Shown piece by piece: positions 16,030 through 21,844 of a stretch of DNA of 29,753 nucleotides. The DNA is from UBA4655 sp964585575 (GTDB lineage Bacteria > Planctomycetota > Planctomycetia > Pirellulales > UBA1268). The stretch covers positions 1 to 29,753 of the forward strand of contig CAZPEM010000022.1 of the NCBI GenBank assembly GCA_964585575.1. Reading direction: 5' to 3'. The number at the start of each line of letters is the position of its first letter. Position 1 is the stretch's first letter. A model generated the notes under the pieces. It saw only the letters and a list, made by a program, of their open reading frames with translations. It was not told where the DNA came from and did no database searches. Made by a program: the position numbers and the translations under genes.

Positions 16030-16124
16030 AGGTGTGAAGTCATTGGTGAAGCCCAAATGCGGGCAGAGAGTTTGTGTCGCATAAAAACGACTCCGATGAT
16101 TCCCCTACTGTAAGCTATTGAAGA

Positions 16125-16156
16125 CTCCCTCAAGCAGGGAGCAACGCACAAGTTGC
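16125..16156. promoter_or_regulatory. Hairpin CTCCCT/AGGGAG followed by an isolated GCAAC-N6-GTTGC dyad
   Basis: CTCCCT (16125-16130) pairs with AGGGAG (16136-16141) around a 5-nt loop. Sharing its last base is GCAAC (16141-16145), six bases, then GTTGC (16152-16156), the same dyad that is repeated in tandem about 170 bp further on. It lies about 100 bp upstream of the winged-helix gene's start and could be an operator for that gene. Confidence 0.55.
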
Positions 16157-16314
16157 CCCTGGTCGTTTTCAGAAGATTTGGAACCGAAGCTGAAAGAACC
16201 TTCCAACTTCACCCGCAGGAAATGCCGAGCCGCCCGGCCGCCATGCGGGCAAGGCTCGACGGTGGTTGTCCGGATGAAGTGGGGGTCAGAAACGGTTGCC
16301 GAATCACCACGCGA

Positions 16315-16463
16315 GCAACGCGGAGGTTGCCGTGGAGTTCCGCACCGGCAACGCGGTTGTTGCCGTGGTGTTTCGCAACGGCAACGGGGCTGTTGCTGGG
16401 GCGCACAGCTCAGGCAACGCGCGTGTTGCTGGGGTCATTCGCACCAGGCAGCATGCCTGTTGC
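16315..16463. repeat. Tandem array of five GCAAC-N6-GTTGC dyads with 33-34 bp period
   Basis: Dyads start at 16315, 16348, 16381, 16414 and 16448. Copies 1-4 are GCAAC, six variable bases, GTTGC; copy 2 extends to a perfect GGCAAC/GTTGCC. Copy 5 is GCAGC…GTTGC. Spacers of 17-18 bp are related to each other (CGTGG or TGGGG, then a CGCAC-like stretch). A degraded sixth unit may precede copy 1 near 16290-16300. The 650-bp gap 16057-16705 holds no convincing gene; short ORFs here only reflect the 33-bp period, which equals 11 codons in every frame. The array lies 140-290 bp before a sigma-54 promoter, the usual position of activator sites. Confidence 0.85.
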
Positions 16464-16601
16464 TGGAGTGAAATGCCCCTCCGAGGGAAGTGGCGGCGTG
16501 CTCGCGTCTACGGGGAAAAATCCGCCGATCGCGGTTAAACGGCCGGAAAAGTGGTTTTCGGGGGGAGGGAAGGGGACGGGGAGCGACGGGGGTACGTCGA
16601 T

Positions 16602-16617
16602 TGGCACGCCGCTTGCA
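16602..16617 (+). promoter_or_regulatory. Sigma-54 (RpoN) -24/-12 promoter of the PEP-CTERM gene
   Basis: TGGCACG (16602-16608), four bases, TTGCA (16613-16617) matches the consensus TGGCACG-N4-TTGCW at every fixed position, with GG and GC exactly 12 bp apart. The predicted transcription start is about 16628, leaving a leader of about 78 nt before the ATG at 16706. PEP-CTERM genes in other bacteria have been linked to sigma-54 control through PrsK/PrsR-type regulators, which fits. Activator genes are not in this window. Confidence 0.8.
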
Positions 16618-16705
16618 TATCAGAAGATCAGATTGATCCCGCCGGTTTCACCTTCCCACCTGCCCCCATCCCGCCAGTTTCCCTCCCGCCTGAAAAGGAT
16701 AGTTC

Positions 16706-17287
16706 ATGCGAGTCCGCAACTCCTTCGCCGTCGCAACCGCTGTCGCAGTGATCTCGCTCGTCGCCATGCTCTCCCAGCCCGTCGGGGCGGGAACGATCTC
16801 CATCAGTGCACCCGAAGCGACCACGATCTCGGTCTCCAGGTTCTTGGCTCCCCGGGACGCGATCGACGATCTGGATTGCGATTCTCGCCTGACAACCACC
16901 GATGACTCGGTCGTCGCTTCCGTGGACTTCGGTTCGCTCCGATTGCCTCAGCCGGCCACGTACAACCCGGCAACGTACGACACCGGCTCTTTCATGACGT
17001 TTCTGGATCTGTCGTTCGTGGCGTCGCCTGTGGCACCGATCGTGACCCAAGTCCTCTTCCTTTCGACGGGCAACCTTCTCGATTACGCGTGGACGCTGAG
17101 CAGCAAAGCCAAGAGTTTCGGCGACTCCACCGGTGGAGAGAAGTCCGACGCTTCGGCAGTGGCCGTTCGCCAGCCCACGATTCATCCCGCCCCCGAGCCG
17201 GAATCGCTGGCCTACGCGGTGGGAGCGGCAGCGATGTGCGGTGTCTGGCAGTTCGGGCGTCGTCGCCGAAATCCGGTCGGGGCCTGA
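16706..17287 (+). CDS. PEP-CTERM sorting-domain protein
   Basis: A 193-residue secreted protein with a signal peptide (VRNSFAVATAVAVISLVAML…GA, about 1-28) and a C-terminal tripartite sorting signal: PEP at 163-165 (PAPEPESLA), a hydrophobic helix about 168-183, and R185-R188. Exosortase recognises this signal at the inner membrane and transfers the protein to the envelope or extracellular matrix. The body (30-160) is Ser/Thr-rich and beta-like, with no recognised domain. AAGGAT at 16695-16700 is the ribosome-binding site. Transcription should start from the sigma-54 promoter upstream. No exosortase gene lies in the window. Confidence 0.88.
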   Translation: MRVRNSFAVATAVAVISLVAMLSQPVGAGTISISAPEATTISVSRFLAPRDAIDDLDCDSRLTTTDDSVVASVDFGSLRLPQPATYNPATYDTGSFMTFLDLSFVASPVAPIVTQVLFLSTGNLLDYAWTLSSKAKSFGDSTGGEKSDASAVAVRQPTIHPAPEPESLAYAVGAAAMCGVWQFGRRRRNPVGA

Positions 17288-17332
17288 ATTTCCCAATGAA
17301 GAGGGGATCACGAGAGATGGGGGCGAGGGAAA

Positions 17333-18391
17333 TCAGCGGCCCTTCCCGATGTCCCCGATGAGGCCCGCGTAAAACGAGAAGAACCGCACGACGACCAGCG
17401 CGACGAGCAGGGCCACCGTGGCCCAGGCGGCCCAGCCGGCCAGCGTCACGGCGGCGGCCAGCCCCGCGCGGGCCTCGTCTTCGAGTTGGGGGACCAGCCG
17501 GTCGAGCGTCTCGGGGGTGGTGCCGGTGAGTTCGCCCACGCCCACCGCCTCGATCACCCGCTTCGGCAGCCGGCCGCTCGCGGCGAGCGCGGCGTCGAGG
17601 GTGTCGCCGGCCCGCAGCCGCGACTCGATCTCGGCCGCGGAGATCCGCAGCCCCGGCGCGGCCCCGGCGGCGAGTTCGACGAGCCTGCCCGCATCGAGCC
17701 CCGCATGCCCGGCCATGGCCGCCGCCCGGCACCACGCCGCCGCCTCGGCGGCCACGAGTGCCGGCCCGATGCCGGGCAACCATGCAGCCAGCCGCCGCAC
17801 GATGCCGCGATCGCGCCAGCTCCGCGCGGCGAGCGGCACCGCTGCCAGCGTGATGCCGAGCAGCACCGCAAGCAGCGTGAGATACCGCACGAGCCCCGCC
17901 GCGCCCTTGAGCCCGAGGCCCAGGATATCGACGGGGCGGCCGTCGAGGTCGCCGATCGAGCCCGACGCGACGATGAGCACGCCAACGGCGGCGGCCGCCG
18001 CGAGCAGCTGGATCGTCGGCTTCACCAGGGCAGCTCGCAGCTGCCGCGCCGCCCGGTCCGATTCAGAGAGCGTCGTGGCGAGGCTGCGGAAGACCTCCGG
18101 CTCGCGGCCGGTGCGATCCCCCACCTCGACGATGCTGCATACGACCGCTGGAAACGCCCCGGCGGCGGCCCGCAGTGATGCCGCGAGCCCGTCGCCTGCG
18201 GAAAGGCTTTGGGCCACCCTCTCCATCGCCGGCCGCCAGCGGCCGGGCAGCCGCTCCGTCTCCGCCGCCCACGCCCGCCGCAGGTCGATTCCCGCTCCAG
18301 CCGCGATCGCCAGCCGCCCGAACAGATCGGCCAACACCCGCGTCGGCATCCGGGGAAAGCGGGAGCGGGAGCTGATTGCCACCGTAACCAT
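17333..18391 (-). CDS. Type II secretion system F-family (GspF/PilC) membrane protein
   Basis: A 352-residue protein with two copies of the T2SSF domain. The first runs about 20-140 (LADLFGRLAIAAGAGIDLRR, then IVEVGDRTGREPEVFRSLA) and the second about 215-335 (WCRAAAMAGHAGLDAGRLVE, then VIEAVGVGELTGTTPETLDR). Transmembrane helices lie near 145-165, 185-205 and 320-343. GspF proteins are inner-membrane platforms for type II secretion or type IV pili. The gene is slightly short for the family (about 400). ATG at 18391 is chosen; 18349 is an alternative. The upstream neighbour has been replaced by an insertion sequence, so it may have lost its promoter or operon partners. It converges with the PEP-CTERM gene. 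Confidence 0.88.
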   Translation of the reverse strand: MVTVAISSRSRFPRMPTRVLADLFGRLAIAAGAGIDLRRAWAAETERLPGRWRPAMERVAQSLSAGDGLAASLRAAAGAFPAVVCSIVEVGDRTGREPEVFRSLATTLSESDRAARQLRAALVKPTIQLLAAAAAVGVLIVASGSIGDLDGRPVDILGLGLKGAAGLVRYLTLLAVLLGITLAAVPLAARSWRDRGIVRRLAAWLPGIGPALVAAEAAAWCRAAAMAGHAGLDAGRLVELAAGAAPGLRISAAEIESRLRAGDTLDAALAASGRLPKRVIEAVGVGELTGTTPETLDRLVPQLEDEARAGLAAAVTLAGWAAWATVALLVALVVVRFFSFYAGLIGDIGKGR

Positions 18392-18423
18392 CTCGGTCAA
18401 TCCGTCATATCACGTCGGGGAGA

Positions 18424-18481
18424 TCAGCGGCCGTTGCCGATTTCCCTCTCATTCAGCGCCGGCATCTACGTCGAATATAGT
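18424..18481 (-). pseudogene. Probable 3' remnant of a second GspF-type gene, truncated beside an insertion sequence
   Basis: A 26-bp stretch here (from about 18421) matches the 3' end of the intact GspF gene (from about 17328) at 22 of 26 positions. On the minus strand it reads …REIGNGR-stop, compared with …GDIGKGR-stop in the intact gene. The stop at 18426-18424 lies 33 bp before the ATG of the intact gene, a normal operon spacing for tandem gspF genes. The reading frame is closed by a TAG 13 codons before the end and then meets the insertion-sequence end. It could also be a small local duplication. Confidence 0.4.
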
Positions 18482-18506
18482 TTTTGAGGGTCTTCAGCAG
18501 AATCTG
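18482..18506 (+). repeat. Left terminal inverted repeat of the insertion sequence
   Basis: 25 bp, TTTTGAGGG followed by TCTTCAGCAGAATCTG. It differs from the right repeat at three positions (GG against CC, and one T against C). Confidence 0.8.
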
Positions 18507-18656
18507 TAGGTAACAACGGGCTCTGAGTTCGTTTCGGCACGACCTTCGAGAGGTGCGGGAAGCCGCGTGGTCATCGCCCAGTGCGGCAGACCCGCTGTGC
18601 ATCGAGGCGTGAGCGATCTCAGGCAAGGCGTCACCGGCTCGGCGGCCTGATGCGGC

Positions 18657-18701
18657 CCGCCGCTTCGCGGCGGCAGCCGACATGCGGCGGCGTTCCGCCG
18701 C
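18657..18701. repeat. Two adjacent GC hairpins with interchangeable arms in the insertion-sequence leader
   Basis: CCGCCGC (18657-18663) pairs with GCGGCGG (18667-18673) around TTC, and GCGGCGG (18684-18690) pairs with CCGCCGC (18695-18701) around CGTT. The four 7-bp arms are identical or exactly complementary, so alternative pairings are possible. They lie in the 305-nt leader before the transposase, where no convincing gene was found apart from a 33-codon ORF at 18742 with a good ribosome-binding site (AGGAG). Confidence 0.6.
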
Positions 18702-18811
18702 CTGGAAGCAGCGCCCTGGCGGGCGGGCCAAGGAGAGAAAGATGCATCTTGCGGCGTCGTGCGGTAAAGATGCGGTTGCTTACACAGCCCCTTCGCCGGA
18801 GCCACCGCGGG

Positions 18812-20062
18812 ATGCATCTGGAGAGTATTCTCAACCGCGTTGAGCGGCACAAGTGTTGCGTCTACACGCGGATCCGCTTCGTGGACGGCTTGCTAGATTC
18901 GGAACTCGAGGTCGAGATCGAGCCCCGGGCCAACAGCCGGGCGATCTGCTCGGGATGCGGCAAGAAGCGGCCGGGGTACGACCGGCTTGCGCCACGACGG
19001 TTTCAGTTCGTGCCGTTGTGGAACATCGCGGTGTTCCTCGTCTACGCGATGCGGCGGGTCGATTGCCCGGAGTGCGGAGTGACCGTCGAGCGGGTGCCGT
19101 GGGGTGACGGCAAGGAACATCTCACGACAAGCTACCGCTGGTTCCTGGCCCGCTGGGCCAAGCGGCTCTCCTGGAAGGAGACCGCCGACGCATTCAACAC
19201 GACCTGGGACAACGTGTTTCGCTCCGTAAAACACGCGGTCGAATGGGGCCTTGCCCATCGGGACCTCTCGGGCATAGAGGCCATCGGCGTCGATGAGATC
19301 CAGTGGCGCAACGGCCACGCCTATCTCACGCTCATCTACCAGATCGACGGAGTGAAGCGGCTGCTCTGGGTGGCCCAGGAGCGGACGGAAGAGAGCCTGC
19401 GGGGATTCTTCACGTCGCTCACCGCCGAGGTGCGGCAGGGCATCCGCTTCGTCTGCAGCGATATGTGGAAGCCTTATCTCAAGGTGATCGCAGAGCAGAT
19501 TCCGGCAGCCCTGCACGTGCTCGACCGCTTCCACATCATGCGGAACATGAACATGGCCCTCGACGAGGTCAGGCGGGCCGAGGTCGCCCAGTTGCAGCGG
19601 GACGGCTACGAGCCAATCCTGACGAAGGCCCGCTGGTGCCTGCTCAAACGGCCAGAGAACCTCACGGAGCATCAGGAGGTCAGGCTCAAGGAGGTCCTGC
19701 AGTACAACCTCAAGAGCGTCCGGGCTCATCTACTTCGCGAGGACTTCCAACGGTTCTGGGAGTACACCAACCCCAAGTGGGCGATGAAGTTCCTCGACGC
19801 CAGGTGCACCCGCACCATGCGAAGCCGGATCGGCCCGATGAAGAAGATCGCCAGGAGCCTGCGGCGTCATCGGCATCTGATCCTCAACTGGTTCCGGGCT
19901 CGGGGCGCGATCTCGTCGGGCGTTGTCGAGGGATTCAACGGCAAAGCAAAACTGACCACCAGAAAAGCGTTTGGCTTCCGGACACCGCAGGGCATCGAAA
20001 TCGCCCTCTTTCATGTGCTCGGGCGGTTACCTGAGCCTGCTTTCGCCCGCAGATTCTGCTGA
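18812..20062 (+). CDS. ISL3-family transposase
   Basis: A 416-residue transposase. The N-terminal zinc-binding part has C46-x2-C49 and C85-x2-C88 (ICSGCG and CPECG). The helix-turn-helix-like stretch RLSWKETADAFNTTWDNVFR (118-137) follows. The DDE catalytic residues are D161 in IGVDEIQWRNGHAYLT, D217 in VCSDMWKPYLKVI and E373 in GVVEGFNGKAK, with the family hallmark KLTTRKAFGFRT after it. All are present and the frame is intact, so the element may still be active. Length is normal for ISL3 (about 400-430). The final RRFC-stop is encoded within the right inverted repeat. The start at 18812 has only a weak ribosome-binding site; an in-frame ATG at about 18770 is possible. Confidence 0.92.
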   Translation: MHLESILNRVERHKCCVYTRIRFVDGLLDSELEVEIEPRANSRAICSGCGKKRPGYDRLAPRRFQFVPLWNIAVFLVYAMRRVDCPECGVTVERVPWGDGKEHLTTSYRWFLARWAKRLSWKETADAFNTTWDNVFRSVKHAVEWGLAHRDLSGIEAIGVDEIQWRNGHAYLTLIYQIDGVKRLLWVAQERTEESLRGFFTSLTAEVRQGIRFVCSDMWKPYLKVIAEQIPAALHVLDRFHIMRNMNMALDEVRRAEVAQLQRDGYEPILTKARWCLLKRPENLTEHQEVRLKEVLQYNLKSVRAHLLREDFQRFWEYTNPKWAMKFLDARCTRTMRSRIGPMKKIARSLRRHRHLILNWFRARGAISSGVVEGFNGKAKLTTRKAFGFRTPQGIEIALFHVLGRLPEPAFARRFC

Positions 20063-20074
20063 GGAGGCTCAAAA
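20050..20074 (-). repeat. Right terminal inverted repeat of the insertion sequence
   Basis: 25 bp complementary to the left repeat at 22 positions; it contains the transposase stop codon. The 227 bp from here to the next gene hold no recognisable gene. They contain a small hairpin (CCTCTC-aaga-GAGAGG near 20188-20204) and a TACAGT hexamer at 20166-20171 that could be a -10 element for the next gene. Confidence 0.8.
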
Positions 20075-20301
20075 GAAACCGGCGTTCGTCCTGCCCGCGG
20101 GCCCGCGGCGAGCGATGACTCTTGGTTTGGGAGGCAGGCCGCTCGTCGAGAGGGCGCAAGCTTGCTACAGTCTTTCGGCCCAGCTACCCTCTCAAGAGAG
20201 AGGTAAACCGGGACGGAATAACCAGGAGGCGGTCGCCTGCAGAGTCCTCCCGACGTTGGCCTCGGAGATCATTCGGTGGCTGAAATGCATAGGAGCAGGC
20301 C

Positions 20302-21831
20302 GTGCGATTGAATTTCATTCCGGCCGGCCTGGCAGCGCTGCTTTTCGTCACGGCTGTTGCACCGCGACAGTCACATGCCGACACGATCTCCTGGAAGAAG
20401 ATCGTCGTCGACGCGAAGTTCCGATCCGAGGGCGTGGCCGTCGCCGACGTCAACAAGGACGGCAAGGCCGACGTCCTCGTCGGGGATCTCTGGTACGAGG
20501 CCCCGGACTGGAAGCCGCACGTCATCCGCAAGGACCGCACGTTCGATCCCCACGGCTACAGCGAGGCGTTCGCGGTCTTCGCGGACGACATCGATGCCGA
20601 CGGATACCCCGACCAGATCGTCGTCGGATTCCCCGGCAAGCCGTGCCATTGGTATCGGAATCCCGGCCCGGCCGCCGGCCCGTGGCAGGAGTTTCTCATC
20701 CAAGACAACGCCTGCAACGAAACCCCGCAGTACGTCGACCTCTTCGGCACCGGCAAGAAGATGCTGCTCCTGGGGCACAAGGGCGAAGTCTGCTCTTTCC
20801 GTCCCGGGAAAGACCCGACGCAGCCCTGGGAGCGGGTGAGCCTCTCGGGAAACAACGGGCCGGGCGCGGCGCAGTACGCCCACGGCTTCGGCGTGGGCGA
20901 CGTCAACGGCGATGGCAGACTCGACGTCATGGTCGCCGGGAGTTGGTACGAACAGCCTGCCACGCCCGACGGCATGCCATGGAAGATCCACAAACTGCCC
21001 GCTCCCGCCTCTGCCGACATGTATGCCCTGGACATCGACGGCAACAAATTGAACGACGTGGTCTGCTCGTCGGCGCACGGCACCGGATTCTGGTGGTTCC
21101 AGCAGCGGCTCGAAAAGGATGAGCCGTTCTTCGTCCAACAGGCGTTCTTTCCGGCGCCGGCTTCCTTGGCGAAGCCGGCGGCCGGCTCGGCGTTCACCGC
21201 CGAAGAAGCGGAAATCTACGCCGGCCTGAATAAGGCCCGCGGCGACGCCAAGAAGGTCGGCTGGCGGGCCAGTGCCGATTTGAGCGCCAAGGCCCGGAAG
21301 CTCGCGGAGGCCGGCGCTGCCGTCGAGAAAACGATCGACGGCTATGCGGGAACCGTTGTCGATTCGCTCGTCGGCATGGTGTCCAAGGACGCCGGGGCCG
21401 CGGCATTCAAAGAACTCGTGGCGCGGCCGCAGCTCAATTCGCCGGCCTTGGAAGTGGGCGTGGGCGTCGCCGGGGACAAGTTCTGCATCCTGCTCGGCGA
21501 CCGCGGCCTGTTCGCGCTGCCGGGCCAGACCCACTCGCTCAACCACGTCGATATCGACGGCGATGGACTGAAGGATTTCGTCACCGGCCGTCGCTTCTGG
21601 GCACATGGGCCCGGTGGAGACGATCATCCCGCCGATCCGCCGCTGCTCTACTGGTTCCAGGTCCACAAGGACTCCACGGGCGTGGTCACGCTCGCGCCGC
21701 ATCGCATCGACGACGACAGCGGCGTGGGCACGCAGTTCGCCACCCAGGATGTCGATGGCGACGGCCATACCGACGTGGTCATCAGCAACAAGCGGGGCGT
21801 GGCGTTGTTCCTCCAGGTTCGTGGTCGTTGA
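20302..21831 (+). CDS. Secreted FG-GAP/VCBS propeller protein with embedded CAP-like domain
   Basis: A 509-residue protein starting with GTG at 20302, 6 nt after AGGAG. Signal peptide about 1-26. FG-GAP calcium-loop repeats include VADVNKDGKADVLVGD, ADDIDADGYPDQIVVG, VGDVNGDGRLDVMVAG, HVDIDGDGLKDFVTG and TQDVDGDGHTDVVIS, building an integrin-like propeller. Between the third group and the fourth (about 299-400) lies a different segment, AEIYAGLNKARGDAKKVGWR … PALEVGVGVAGDKFCILLGD, that resembles the CAP/SCP fold but lacks its usual histidines. It is followed after 13 bp by the haem-protein gene, so the two are probably co-transcribed. Likely a periplasmic or surface binding protein. Confidence 0.87.
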   Translation: MRLNFIPAGLAALLFVTAVAPRQSHADTISWKKIVVDAKFRSEGVAVADVNKDGKADVLVGDLWYEAPDWKPHVIRKDRTFDPHGYSEAFAVFADDIDADGYPDQIVVGFPGKPCHWYRNPGPAAGPWQEFLIQDNACNETPQYVDLFGTGKKMLLLGHKGEVCSFRPGKDPTQPWERVSLSGNNGPGAAQYAHGFGVGDVNGDGRLDVMVAGSWYEQPATPDGMPWKIHKLPAPASADMYALDIDGNKLNDVVCSSAHGTGFWWFQQRLEKDEPFFVQQAFFPAPASLAKPAAGSAFTAEEAEIYAGLNKARGDAKKVGWRASADLSAKARKLAEAGAAVEKTIDGYAGTVVDSLVGMVSKDAGAAAFKELVARPQLNSPALEVGVGVAGDKFCILLGDRGLFALPGQTHSLNHVDIDGDGLKDFVTGRRFWAHGPGGDDHPADPPLLYWFQVHKDSTGVVTLAPHRIDDDSGVGTQFATQDVDGDGHTDVVISNKRGVALFLQVRGR

Positions 21832-21844
21832 AGGGGAAACACTG

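Larger units (their letters stand above)
18482..20074. mobile_element. ISL3-family insertion sequence
   Basis: About 1.6 kb bounded by 25-bp inverted repeats at 18482-18506 and 20050-20074 that match at 22 of 25 positions and share the core TCAGCAGAATCTG. The left end, GGGTCTTCAGC…, resembles the typical ISL3 terminus. The single transposase gene occupies 18812-20062 and its stop codon lies inside the right repeat. No direct target duplication could be found at any plausible boundary, so the insertion is old or one flank has been deleted. The exact ends are uncertain by a few bases. Confidence 0.85.

Noticed and set aside
16315..16463. CRISPR array
   Set aside because: The repeat unit is a short dyad with related, not unique, 17-18 bp spacers and no cas genes nearby.
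16118..16538. Open frames with an 11-residue repeat across the dyad array
   Set aside because: A 33-bp period gives 11-residue repeats in all frames; the products are Cys/Arg- or Ala/Val-rich without protein-like features or ribosome-binding sites.
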